Below, in pieces: positions 1 through 10,890 of a stretch of 64,000 bases of DNA. The translations under genes were made by a program, and so were the position numbers. Source of the DNA: Mixia osmundae IAM 14324 (lineage: Eukaryota > Basidiomycota > Mixiomycetes > Mixiales > Mixiaceae); NCBI RefSeq assembly GCF_000708205.1, contig NW_014575552.1, positions 248,001 to 312,000 on the forward strand, read 5' to 3'. The notes beneath the pieces are model-generated. The model did no database searches. It was not told the DNA's origin and saw nothing but the letters and a program-made list of their open reading frames with translations. Position 1 is the stretch's first letter; each line of letters starts with the position of its first letter.

Positions 1-854
1 GAAGGCTTGAGAAAGCCACTCTTGCGTGCCCTCACCTTCGACAGCCCTGCTACAGTGCCGCACAAGCAGAGTCAGCGCGCAATGACCTGGCTCTGTCAAG
101 CGCTGCCCCTCGTCGGTCATACTGTCTGTCTCGAGCTGTTCAGACTGTTTGCCATCTGGCTTGGCTTCAACCTCTCCTCATCCGTCGACCGCGATAAAGA
201 CAAGCATGAGCATCCACCGAATAGCTTCTTTCGAGCTTATTACCTCGGACTCGGCTGGGCCTTGGCGGAGCTCATCATCAAGACTCTCGACTTTTTGCGC
301 GCAGTAGATCTATACGAAGACGTACTACCGGCAGACGATGAAGAAGTGTATTGGGAGCAGATAGAACCTGAACAGACGGCTGCAACGCCCGGCGCAGCAC
401 AGCGCACGACCTCACCTCGCTTTGAACTCGTGGATGGCAGCGTAGACGAGTGGGATCTCGATCTCAACGTTCGCGCTAGCAAGAGGAGAGCCATCGGCGC
501 TGCGTTCGGCGTACATCTTTATGAGCTTCCTCTCATGCTCATCATGCTCTGGCGACTGGACTCGTGAGTCGGGCCCTGCGTTTCAGGGTCCTGATGGGAC
601 TGACCTTTCATTGCAGCGCACTGCTCGCTCTAGCGTTCACGATCGCACTCTCGCTGCCGTTCAGCCCTGTACCCCACGTCTTTACCGCACCTCTGTCAAT
701 TATGTGGCCTGCCGTGGCTATTCTTCATATCATTCTATCGATCATTTGGTCACTTCATGTACCCAAGCTCGGCATCGCTGCTGTCAGTTATATGACGCTC
801 ATAATCTCACTCATGTCCGTCTACGGGTGTCTTTCTTACGATATGATGTGCTGA
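1..854 (+). CDS. Multi-pass membrane protein, 5' partial
   Basis: I do not recognise this protein. The reading frame is open to the left window edge, and the first codon in view is not ATG, so the 5' end is missing. Two exons fit: one ending at 563 and one at 617-854, split by a 53-nt GT-AG intron (564-616). About 280 residues are visible. Hydrophobic stretches lie in the first part (around a WAxAELIIK-type segment), at the end of exon 1 (LPLMLIMLW), and three more in exon 2, with an acidic hydrophilic loop between. This suggests a polytopic endomembrane protein. Its stop faces the end of VPS8, 138 bp away, so the two genes are convergent. The splice is supported by the hydrophobic pattern carrying across the junction. 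Confidence 0.6.
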
Positions 855-991
855 CAAAGCCCACAGAGCATACTTTGGGGCACTGGCGAGCTATGGCGCC
901 TTGGCCTGAAGAAGCCTGTGCTGCCCCTCTGTTCACGACGTTTGTAGTGCAACCTATATTGTCTCTGTTGTCCGCACACATATGCAATACG

Positions 992-3900
992 CTAACGACC
1001 GAAGCAGTGAGCATGCATGACCCGGCCATCTCGCATAATGACGATCGATTTCTGCTCCGTCTCGGGCTGCCGAGGTGCAGCGCCCCAATCGACCTCCTTG
1101 CCTTTGAGCGACATCTTTGGTGATTGAAGCGACTTTTGACTTGCTTGAGAGACCATGCTCAATGCACGGGGCCGGATGAGATCAAAGTCGCTCTCCTGCT
1201 TGCGCTCGACAAGCTCTGACTGACACACACTGCAGACTCGAGAGCGACTTCGCCAGCCCAGTTCACGCTCGACGAAGAGCAGTTCGGTCTGGTCCCAGAC
1301 GTCTTGCGCCGTCAGATTGCTCGTGGCAGTCAAAAGATCGGTTTCCGAGCGACATGTATCGATCATTGTGCTTACTACCGTCCGGAACGCCGAATATTGG
1401 ATACCCGCACTGCTCGACCTTGACCGAGATAGATCCTCGATCAGCTGACGCATTAGGGCAGGCAGGGCGACTCGTTGACGTGTTGCATTGGCAACGAGCG
1501 CGAGTAGGGCCTGATTGAGCACACTAGTCGTCAGCGAATACAGTTCGCCCTTCGAGCTGGTAGATGCAGCTGTGCTCATGATCGACGAGAGCAGCGCGTG
1601 CCAAGCATCAGTCGCTGCTTGCTCTTGATCATCTGCGGCGCAAACTTCGCAAGCCACTTTGCAAGCCTGTCCGATGAGCGCCTCGCCGTCACCATACGCG
1701 TCTGACAGAGGATCTGTCGCGTGCTCCATACACCAGCTGAAAGTAGTGAGTGCAGCTGCGCTGCCTCGGAGCCGGTGACTGAGCCAGACAGAGGCGTCGT
1801 AGACGTTGTGGCTGCGGCAAATCTCCTGCGCATGCACTGTGGCCGCTCGCGAGTGATATGTGAGGTATTGCAGCACTTCGCCTGGGTCGTATTCGCAGAG
1901 ATCATCCAAGAACTGATCCTGATATTGTGGCTCGAGCTGAACAATACCAGCGACGTCTGGTAAAGGGTTGTCAAGATCGTCAAGCGGATGTAACAGAGCT
2001 CGAAGGTACGCATATCGCAAATTGGGCGCGTCATGCAGGGCAGCAATTGCAGCATTGTGGTTCGAAGACATCTTGGTCTCGACGAATGCCACTGCCTCTT
2101 GAGCTCCATGAGCAATTAAGGTCGGCATGCCCTCGAAAATCTTGCTTTGTACGCTTCGTATATCAGTGACATTGGTGTCTGACAAAGCCGCGTCGAGATC
2201 GGCGAAGAGCCCATCGTTATCGTCTTCGTCCGCCAGAAGTACCTCGACGTATGCTGGCCAATCACGTTTGTGCCGATGTCGCGACTTGAGTATGCGGTAG
2301 AAGCCAGCACTTTCCAGCAATCTGACTGATTCCTCATCGTGGTCATCAGGTGCATAAACCGATAGAAGGTACTCGATCGCGAGCTGTCTATCGGCGTATG
2401 TGCTCAGATCGGGATCGCTCGTCAAGTGTTGAAAGATCGTCCAATACGCCGTGCGTGAGAGGCTAATGAACTGCGGATACTTGGGCAAATTTCGAGCGAC
2501 AAAGATATGCAGGAAGGTCAGATCGCTTTCGAGAAGCCTTGTATCGGTTTGACTGGCAACATCGAGAAGCACGTCGATTATGCCTTGCCGGCTGAGCGTA
2601 TCCATACGAGAGGACTCCTGATTGAGGAAGCTATCCTCGAATGCGAGATCTAGCACATCTAGCATCGCTTCAGCATCGAAGCGTAGTAGTGCCGTCGCGT
2701 AGGGATATATCGGCTCGTCTTCGAGGGATGTAGTAGTCAGCACGCTGTCGGCTGCGCCACGCGGCCACGCGATGCTTCGTCTAGAGAGCAGGAAGCCATA
2801 TAGCAACCTTCGAGCGCGATTGGCTGCCGTGACTTCAATGACGCGTTTGCTGGGGTACACAAGTCCGGACAGTACGTCCGATAGGTACGGAAAAATCTTG
2901 TACGCTTGCGATGCTGTCGTTTCTGCGTCGTTCCGCTCAGAGTTGTGCAATGCGTCTTCGCGCCGACGCAGAATGCCAGCGATCATGCCGATCAGCTCGA
3001 CCAGAGGGGTAATGTAGTCAAGCATTGATTGCGAGTAGACGTAGATCAGTGCATCTTGTAAATTATGCCTCCTACAGAGCTGTATTGCTTGATCGATGTC
3101 GAGACAGTCCGCATCGACGTGCCATAGGATTTGCTCTGCTTCTCTCTCTTCGCCTGCCCGCTCGTGCATGTCGACGAGTCGCTGTACGATTGGTATAGGC
3201 GGTCTTGGCAGCTTGTCGGCCAATATGAAAGGTTCAATGCGTGCAAGATAGATGCTCTCTATACCATGCTCCAAATACGCTTCGAAGACATCGTTGAACA
3301 AGTAGTCATGCTCGTTCAGCGCTAAGCAGGCGCGGGTGCAGACGCCGACAAGACCCTCGAATAAGCTGCTGCGATCGACGCCGCGGCCGTCCGAGCTTGC
3401 GTGCTGACTGATCATTCGCTCTTCGGAGAAGCAGTAACGTAGGGAGGCGTTCATAATCTCAAAGAGCTTGGGTCGTACTGTATCGCGCCGCAGAGCGTCA
3501 TCTTCGGGCAGACCGCTCGTTCCGCCTTGCGCCTCGCCTTTATAGTATGCTGTGGTGAGTTCGATAGCTTCGAGCAAGCGGCTACTATTGACGAGCTCGA
3601 GCACGCGATCTGCCCAGGAGAAGGGTATGCCGACTTGCAGATCGACTGATGTCTGTCACACTGGTGTCAACGGAAAAGAAATGAAGAACAGTCAATCACG
3701 CACAAGCCAGAAGACTTTGCCTTTGTGAGCACGCAGGGTCTGCAGAGACGCTTCTCCGTCGCTTCGCTGCGCTACGACATCTCTTGGCGGATCGCCAGAG
3801 GGAAGGAAAGCGAAATTGGGCCGTCCTCGAGCAGTACGTTGTTTCGTCGTTGGATCTATGATCTCCATACTGACTGTGCTGACCACGAGGAGAGCCTGTA

Positions 3901-5983
3901 TACCGCCGCGTGAGCTGCGAGCATCGTGGTGTTGTAAACCGTACCCTGGGTGAGATCCATAAGAGATCAATTATATTGTCACGGCTTTGCCACGAGCTGC
4001 CTTGCCGAAAGATGAGCTGGGGCGCGGCCTTTTTATCTGGCGATTCAGCAGGTGTTGCAGCAGCTACGTGGACAAAGTAGACTTGGTTACCCCAAGCATA
4101 AGCTAGCAATGGATCCCGGGCGGCGTCGCCCGCTTCATCTGCAAGCGCTGCACGGCAAGGGAACCAGGCTAAAGCACCGAAAGCGTCTGGCTTCGAATCC
4201 TCCCGCACGGCTCGCCACCAGGTTCGCGGGCTAGGCTTGAGGCCAGCTATGAGGATTTTGCTCGCTGTGATGATCGCTACGAGAGCTAGGTCATCAGAGG
4301 TGTGTGGCAAGGGACCAAGTGGCAAAGGCGCCATGTCGATGACTGAGATCGGCTTACGCCGTCTGGGCATCTTGAAGCCAACATGATCTATCGCAGTTGT
4401 CTGCGGATCGGATGGTCGCCTTGTCGAAACGATCCTCGAGGAATCACTAGGGTATTGTCCTAGTATCCTGACGACATCTGTATTAGCCAGGCCGAAGACT
4501 TTACCGAGCGAATGGTAAAAGGTTAGGCCTGACTCGTCAGAGGAGACGATGGCAGTATGCCGTAGCCCAACAAATCCGAGTCTTGTGATCTTGCTTCCAA
4601 TAAGGTGACCCTCTGCCCGGCCTGCGACGACCAGATCGAGCGTAGTAGGTGGTACGCTTCTAGCGGGTTGAGCAGGCTTCGTGACGTCGTAAAGATGTAT
4701 TGCGCCATTTGCATGTCCAACGGCGAGGAAGGAGTGGTCGTGCGAGATTGCCAGAGCGGTGACTGCGCCCGCTTCATTGGCTGTGATGCGATGGGTGTGA
4801 GCACAAGAGCGCTGACGGGGTAAAAGACTGACCGATGGCTTCAGAGCCGGCGATGCAGCGCAGAGTCTGCGTGTAATCAAAGACAGATACCCAACCTCGT
4901 TCATGTCCGATGGCGATGAAGCCGTTTGCCGCCAAGGTCGTTGGCGCACCCAGCAGGGCTAAGTGAGAGAGCGCAACGTTGGTGGGTTGCTGTGCGCTTC
5001 TTCTTGGACGTGTTTGAAAAGCTCGCGCGGATACTTTGCGTAGAGGCGTCCATCTGAACGGATCGGATCGTTGCAACGCGGACGCTATCCCTGTCAAACT
5101 GGCAGTTGAGGCAGCTGCAGACGTCTGGCCAGATTGATCCTGGCCTGTCACATCGAGCAGCCTGTCGTGCCGCAGGGAAGAGTCGCCTGCTTCAGACAGA
5201 TGATCGAGCACGGAAACAGAAGGCGAGAAGACCGGTCCCTGACGCCGCGGCAGATCAGAAGCGCCAGTCGCAACAGAGGCCAGCGAAGTCTGCGAGGGCA
5301 GTCTCCGGATGCCGGTAGCAACATCACTAGACTGTGCTGAGATCGAACGCAATCGAGACACTTGTGCATGCATGAACGCCGGTCTCTGTTTTCTCTGGGG
5401 CAATCTGGGCGTGGCGAACCGCTCGGGCGCGCCTAGGGTTGACGTCGATGCAGACAAGTCCTGCTCGGCGCTTCAGCTACAAGAGCAGAGCTGTCTTGTA
5501 CTTAAAAGTCACCTCGATAGGCGTGGCATGGCCATTGGCGGCTCGGTCAGAACCGTCGGAACTGCCTGGCCCTCGAGCGACCGGCGGAGCTTGTTCGAGG
5601 TGATGGAGCGTAAAGCCCGCCTCTGCCTCGCTTGACTGAGGCACGGTACTCGCAGATGCCGGCTGACCGACTTTGAAGGTCTCATCCTGGGCTGTGTCGT
5701 TGGCATCCAGCGGCCTGATGGCTTGTGTATCGTCTTCGAGCTGCAGCGCAGGCACAAATGCATGGGTCCGAGCTTTTGGCGTCGTCGGTGAAGCTGAGGA
5801 CGAGCTATGCCCGTTGTGATTGGCGCCAGCGAATGACTGCGGTTCTTGCTCTACGTCGAGCTTGAGCTTGGGGCTTGACCTTGCTGGCTCCTCCTCGAGA
5901 TGCTCTGTTGACCACTTGGACGAGCCGTTCATGCCCGTCGTGCTGCCCTTCCCGACGACTGGCGGCCTGCCGAACCGGCTCAT
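992..5983 (-). CDS. VPS8: Vacuolar protein sorting protein Vps8 (CORVET subunit)
   Basis: Five exons (5983-5513, 5460-4833, 4780-3945, 3895-3704, 3652-992) give 1595 residues, near or above the usual 1270-1430. Introns are 49-52 nt, all GT-AG, and every join keeps frame. Residues 1-160 are low-complexity. A WD40-type beta-propeller follows, seen in strands such as FIAIGHERGWVSVFDY and FLAVGHANGAIHLYDV. After it comes the family block SWADRVLELV with LLEAIELTTAYY, then a long alpha-solenoid. A short zinc-binding end carries CSVC near residue 1515 and a final HAHC. Vps8 is the Rab5/Vps21-binding subunit of CORVET, which tethers early endosomes. The family call is firm. The first exon start is the first in-frame ATG after the divergent PET8-like gene, 156 bp away. 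Confidence 0.95.
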
Positions 5984-6139
5984 GATGGTCTATCGATCCT
6001 GCCTACTCATCCTGCTGCACTGCTGAAGCCACTGCTGGCCGGGGACGTCTTACCGTCGACACTACCGCGCTCGTTGACCGTCTCGTCTCGAGCGAGCGTA
6101 TCCTCGACTTGTTCACAGCAGCTCTGGCACACCGAGCTG

Positions 6140-7308
6140 ATGAACAATGATGACCGAGCGAAGCCTGTCACGACCGCTCTTCTCTCCGGTGCAGCTGCGG
6201 GCCTCTCTGTAGGTCAGTCCTCGGTAGCCAGCACTTGCCAGCAACAAGCTGCAACAGCCCTCTCTCGCCTGCAGACATTCTCTTCTTCCCCATCGACACC
6301 GTCAAGACGAGGCTACAGTCCAGTCAGGGCTTCTGGTCATCGGGTGGCTTCAGCGGCGTCTACAGAGGCCTCGGTTCAGTCGTCGTCGGCTCAGCACCAG
6401 GAGGCACGCAAGGAGCCCTTTAGCTCTTGCCACAGCTGATCGCACCAGACCTCCCCAGCTGCCTTCTTCTTTACAAGCTATGAGACACTCAAGACCCGTC
6501 TGCCTCATTTGCCCGGCTGTGACGGCCTTCGGCATGAAAGAGGCCAGCCTTTGCTGCACATGTTGGCCGCAAGCGGCGGCGAGATTGTACGTATGTCGAG
6601 CATGACAAGTCGCATGGTCTCAATCCGTGCTGGCTGGCAGGCAGCTTGTCTGATTCGGGTACCCACCGAGGTGGTCAAATCGCGAAGTCAGGTCTCCCTT
6701 TACGCCGATGGTCAGAAGCAACATCAAGGCTCCCTGTACGCCTTACGGCAGGTCATTGCGCATGAAGGCGTTCGAGGATTGTATCGAGGTTTCGGCTCGA
6801 CCGTCGCTCGAGAAGTTCGTCCGCGCGAGCGAAAAGCTACTACGACAGTTTCATTGACTGAGCATGTGCAGATACCGTTCACTTGCATACAGTTTCCGAT
6901 GTATGAACGACTGAAGCTTGCGCTTGCCAAGCGAAAGACGACGAGCGGCTCGGTTCAAGATCTGTCTCTGCAAGCTACGGCCTTGTGCGGCAGTCTAGCC
7001 GGCTCCGTCTCTGCTGCACTTACCACGCCCCTCGACGTTGCGAAAACGCGCATCATGCTCAGCCGGCGAAGCGTACGTCTCGCAGAATCTACGGTGACAG
7101 ATGCTCATGTGCAAGGTTGCTACAGGGATCTGCAGTCCCGAGTGAACAAGTCTATTCGAGTCAGATCTTGCCCACAATACGGCGCGTCTACACAGACGAA
7201 GGCCTGGCTGCACTTTTCTCGGGCGTCGTGCCGCGGACACTGTGGATAGGCTTAGGCGGTGCAGTCTTTCTAGGCGTGTACGAAGCCTCTTGTAGGACAC
7301 TTGCATAG
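6140..7308 (+). CDS. PET8: Mitochondrial S-adenosylmethionine carrier (SLC25A26/Pet8 type)
   Basis: Six exons (6140-6212, 6275-6403, 6459-6586, 6641-6814, 6872-7072, 7126-7308) encode 295 residues, the normal size for a mitochondrial carrier (yeast Pet8 is 284). The three carrier signatures are present: PIDTVKTRL, PTEVVKSRS and PLDVAKTRI. The second repeat reads CLIRVPTEVVK and GLYRGFGSTVARE-IPFT, diagnostic of the SAM carrier rather than other SLC25 members. The protein would exchange cytosolic S-adenosylmethionine for S-adenosylhomocysteine across the inner mitochondrial membrane. The second intron (6404-6458) has no usable GT. A GC donor (GCACGC) restores SAPG-AAFFFTSYETLK exactly. The other introns are GT-AG, 53-62 nt. 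It is divergent from VPS8. Confidence 0.93.
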
Positions 7309-7390
7309 ACCCGTTCTGCCTTTGTGCGCCATAGTCCGTGGTATACAGGGCCTCGCGAGCCGCCTTTGCCACTACTACAATTGCATGCAT

Positions 7391-8025
7391 TCAACGGAAT
7401 GAGTAGGTTTCGCTCGTCACTTGGGTAACCTCGTCTACCGTCACTGGGGTTATGCGCCTTGTATCGGCATTGGTAGTCAATTCTGTTCCGAACTCTGTGC
7501 GTAAACGAAACGCTTGAATGATTCTTCGAACTACTCGCCGGCCATAAAGCTCTCGCTGCACCGCGTTGAAGGAGTCCAAATTGATCAGAAAGAGCTCGAC
7601 GTAAGCAGTGCCTTGGTATATCGAGCCGTTATTGGTATGGATGAGCGGAGCCTCGCTGTCTCGAAGGGCGCGTCTGCAGCGATACCGGCTGCACGCCTGG
7701 CACGATCGCGGGGCCGAATACAGCCAGCAGCATCGTGCTGCATAGTACAGCGCTTGTTCTCCAAGATGCCAGCCATTTCAGCCTGCGTGTTGGCGAGATC
7801 ACTGCGAGCTGCCTGGAGCTCTGCCTGCAGGATAACATTGGCTGCATGAGCGCGAGTGATCTCAATGTTCGAATCGAAGAGTCCAGTGTGCAGCTTTTTG
7901 ATGGCCACTTCGCAGTATTGCACAGATGCTCGTCGACCTCTGAGTTGTAGACGGAAGCGTGCCGCGTCTTTTGCGCGTGTCTGCGCAATCTTGGCTTCAT
8001 GGTCCGCAGCAAGCGCATCGCGCAT
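7391..8025 (-). CDS. Unrecognised coiled-coil protein, structure unresolved
   Basis: Two coding-looking blocks lie on this strand. The upstream one (8025 down to about 7740) is a charged helix with many Ala, Glu, Arg and Gln residues and reads as coiled coil. The downstream one (about 7665-7391) has a globular look: a QGTAYVELFLINLDSF stretch followed by GRRVVRRIIQAFRLRTEFG. They are in different frames, so at least one intron lies between, probably about 7660-7740; I could not choose its borders. Upstream of 8025 the same frame stays coding-like (GKVLEGPLSRAEHESEL) but is cut off by an in-frame TGA at 8029-8031. Either translation starts at 8025, or another intron or a base error lies there. 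I do not recognise the family. Confidence 0.4.
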
Positions 8026-8031
8026 GCGTCA

Positions 8032-8686
8032 CAGCTCTGACTCGTGCTCAGCGCGGGAGAGAGGTCCTTCGAGCACCTTGCCCAGTTCAAAGGAAAATCT
8101 CTGCAGTTCGACACTTGGCATGCGTTTTTCAGGCATGGAAAAGACGTGGCTCGCGGGCATGGAGACCGACGCGGACTGTACTACTCGGTATGTCGTGAGG
8201 GCATTCCGGGGCGGCTTCTGTTGCTAGACCTGCTTCTCTCGACCGACCATGACGGATGTGCGGATAAAGCAGGCAAGTTTGATTCCGGTGCATCGGACAG
8301 CCTTTCTTCCATTGAGGCATGACTCCTGCATTGAAGCACCGAGGATCCACAACACCTGAAGTTGGCCCTACTACACTCTGCCGCGATGCTAGGAGGAGCG
8401 TTCGTCTACATGTCTGGTCTCTGAACGGGCGTGTTGTTGAGTCGAACGAGCAAGATCCACCATTCTTTCTGTGTGACTGAGAAGACGGGCCATTACGAAT
8501 TCGACCGCAGAGGGTGTATACTGCTGCTGGAGAGGGAAGCGACAAGTAAGATGACAGGCACGGCTTTGGACGCTTGAGCAGCATGTCCCACTCACCGGCC
8601 CCGGATCTGCTCCACACTCCTGACGCGACGAGTAACGCGCTGGCGACGATCTGCGACCGCTCAACGCATCAAGCGAACGTCTTAGC
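8032..8686. other. Divergent intergenic stretch with possible 5' exons of the coiled-coil gene
   Basis: No complete gene is seen. On the minus strand, frames starting near 8300 (MEERLSDAPESN) and near 8160 (ending GKVLEGPLSRAEHESEL) look faintly coding and could be upstream exons of the coiled-coil gene. I could not join them without meeting the TGA at 8029-8031. The rest is presumably the shared promoter with the HAD hydrolase that starts at 8687. Confidence 0.35.
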
Positions 8687-9527
8687 ATGCGTGGCTGCGT
8701 CGTATTCGACGTCTTCGGCACCTGCTTTGGCTTCGACAACGTCATTGATGAGATCCACAAATCCTATGCGCAAGATCTCGAGCGAGCAGACACGAACGCC
8801 CAAGCCGTCTTTCTCTCTTGGTTCTACCAGACACAGCGAGACTTTACCGCGAGTCTGCCTGGCAAGGAAGTCGGTCTTAGCTGATTAACAATCCGGCAGT
8901 ATCTCTCACTGTCGGACACTTACACGCCGATTGCCCAAGTCTTTGCCGCTGTCCTCCCGCGAGTACTGCGACAAGCTATGCCTCATCTTTCAAAGATCGA
9001 TGAATCTAGGCCCAAGCTCATCACAGATCAACTCAAGAGCTTGCAGCCCCGCCCAGGCCTACTCGAGTCGATCAAAAACTTGGAGGAGGCCGGCCTTGAC
9101 GTCTATGCATTCACGAACGGTGCAGCGGCAAGCACAAAGGCGCTCTTCAGCCAAGCGTACGCACAGAGCAGCGGCATGGACACAGCCTTCCTCTCTCATC
9201 TGGAGGCTCGCATAATCAGTTGTGACCAAGTCAAGGCGGCAAAACCGGATCGCAAAGCTGTCCGTTCGTCACATTCATGCAAGACCTATGCTGATAGCTG
9301 AGCAGTACGACCTCGCCAAAGAGCGCACCATCACAGACAACGTCGAACATGCCTGGTTCGTGGCCGCACATCAATGGGATCTCTTGCCTGCGCGAAATGT
9401 AGGCTACAAAACGGCATGGGTCTCGTACGAGGAGCTGGAGCCAGTCACATCGCTCTTCGGAGAGCCAGATGTGTCAGCCGACAGCTTGAATGACCTGTCT
9501 GATAAGATCATTGCCAGCACCCGATGA
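8687..9527 (+). CDS. HAD-superfamily hydrolase, 2-haloacid dehalogenase type
   Basis: Three exons (8687-8848, 8900-9259, 9306-9527) encode 247 residues. Motif I is VFDVFGT at residues 6-12, with the nucleophile Asp at 8. Motif II is FTNGAAAS, motif III is the Lys of KAAKPDRK, and motif IV is AAHQWDLL followed by GYKTAWVS. This pattern is the (S)-2-haloacid dehalogenase branch, common in fungi and usually of unknown substrate. The first intron (8849-8899, 51 nt) uses a GC donor (GCGAGT). This gives QRDFT-YLSLSDTYTPI, the usual order in the family. The only in-frame GT choice would be a 30-nt intron, too short. The second intron is 46 nt, GT-AG. The substrate cannot be told from sequence. Confidence 0.88.
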
Positions 9528-9945
9528 ACCTGAGATGATGCAGAATGCAAATCCCATGGGGAACCCTGATACTAATGCGATCGTCCTCGCCTAGAGCACA
9601 ACACTGTCCCAAGCTCGTCCATACTTGATCATTTGCAGCCCAGACCCATCGCTGCGTTGATGAGCAACTCAGAATGACAAGACAACGCGCATCCAGGCTC
9701 GGTCTCATGTAGCGCTCAAAGTTGGCAAGGCAGACGATGCATTGATGATGTCTCCAGCCATGATGGAAGCAGTGCAAAGCTCTGCTAGCACGTGCGATAA
9801 GCTCGAGCTGTATATGATGGAAGAAACACTTATGAAAGACACCTGTAGAGAGAGNCGAGCGCCTGGTATCGCACGCTCGACGCTCTCGACTTCCTGGCTC
9901 TTCTTGTTGTCCATCTTCAGAGGTTGCAGATGTTGATCGCCAGCA
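9528..9945. other. Weakly coding gap with one unresolved base
   Basis: No gene can be supported. A minus-strand ATG at 9914 opens a short Lys/Glu-rich frame (MDNKKSQEVESVE) that ends after an N at about 9855, followed by a GT that could be a donor. No later exon looks convincing. Confidence 0.3.
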
Positions 9946-10662
9946 TTACCCTAGATCGCCACCAAGTCTGAACCGCAATCTTCTCCGACGAGCAAGTGGG
10001 CCTCCGAGTGACGTGCCGAGAGCAGGCCACTTGTCATTGGCTGTCACCCGCTCGCTGCAGCGACCCGATCAAAAGCTCCTTCCGCGGCAGTCTGCAAGTC
10101 CTGCCTCTGGTGCTTCTGTCGAGAGCTGCAAGAGTCGAAAGCGGCTGCTGTCTTCTTGTCGACCGCGGTCTTGTCCCGACGAGCCCGTGCGCCTCTCCAA
10201 TGATTGCATTCTTGCGGTAGGGCAGATCATATGTCATTGGCTAACAAGAGGCTCGCAGNAACGCTTCACATGGGAGTCCCCCATCCNCCGATATCCAGCC
10301 AGCCTACCTCAGGGGCCATGATCAGGAGCGTCTTGCAAGGACTCGACCGCAGTTGTCGGCTTCTTGTCGCGCCAGAACCCTTCCTCATTGCAAGCGAGTG
10401 CGCCTCCCATGATACCCGTAAGCTGCTCCGGTAGTTCCTGTGGGTCACGGGCAACATTCTTCGTTCGCTGCGGCAGCGCAGATGAAGTCACACCCTTCTT
10501 CGATCGGCCTATCAGCTCAATCTCTAGGCTTCGTCTTTGCATGCTCGCACGAGTACTAGGCCGACGTTGTAAGCAGATCGTGCAGGTGACAAGTCGATAG
10601 TAGCCAGATTTGAGCAGGTCCGAAGTGAAGGAAAACAGCGAGACGCGACCCAATTTATACAC
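9946..10662 (-). repeat. Three diverged tandem units, possibly a repeat-containing minus-strand gene
   Basis: Read on the minus strand, three segments of about 200-230 bp resemble each other, starting near 10460, 10250 and 10040. Shared pieces are a CCAATGACA word right after a possible acceptor (units 2 and 3), a GGAGGCGCACTCGCT-like word, and a DKK-coding word. Translated, they give related peptides such as TGIMGGALACNEEGFWRDKK, GTSLGGPLARR and a frame-disturbed unit holding DKTAVDKK. A gene with repeated exons is possible. Two single Ns fall in unit 1 (about 10259 and 10287), and one extra base seems to disturb unit 2, so sequence errors may hide the frame. No family is recognised. Confidence 0.35.
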
Positions 10663-10890
10663 ATGCCGTGACGAGCTCGCGTGTAACTTTCCGCCGTTTC
10701 AATTGACAACGTATCAGGTAGCTTCGGTCACGCGGTCACGCGCGTAGATCGCGGTCGAAAACAAAGTCAACCACCCTCAATGTCAAGCTGTGAGAGGCTG
10801 CATTGGGCTGCTCCGCGATGCAGCAAGCTGGGAGCACACGACGAGGCCAGAGTGATACATGAATGCAAATGCGATACAATGAATGATCCT

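Noticed and set aside
4190-4200. tRNA B-box-like word (CTTCGAATCC)
   Set aside because: Lies within VPS8 coding sequence, with no A box or cloverleaf around it. No tRNA was found anywhere in the window.
8129-8617. Minus-strand frame of 162 codons upstream of the coiled-coil gene
   Set aside because: Poor composition and no family; two other minus frames there look more coding.
8870-8899. GT-AG alternative for the first HAD intron
   Set aside because: Only 30 nt, too short to splice, and adds residues not found in the family.
9528-10890. Mobile element in the gap with Ns
   Set aside because: No terminal repeats, target-site duplication, transposase or polymerase motif could be seen.
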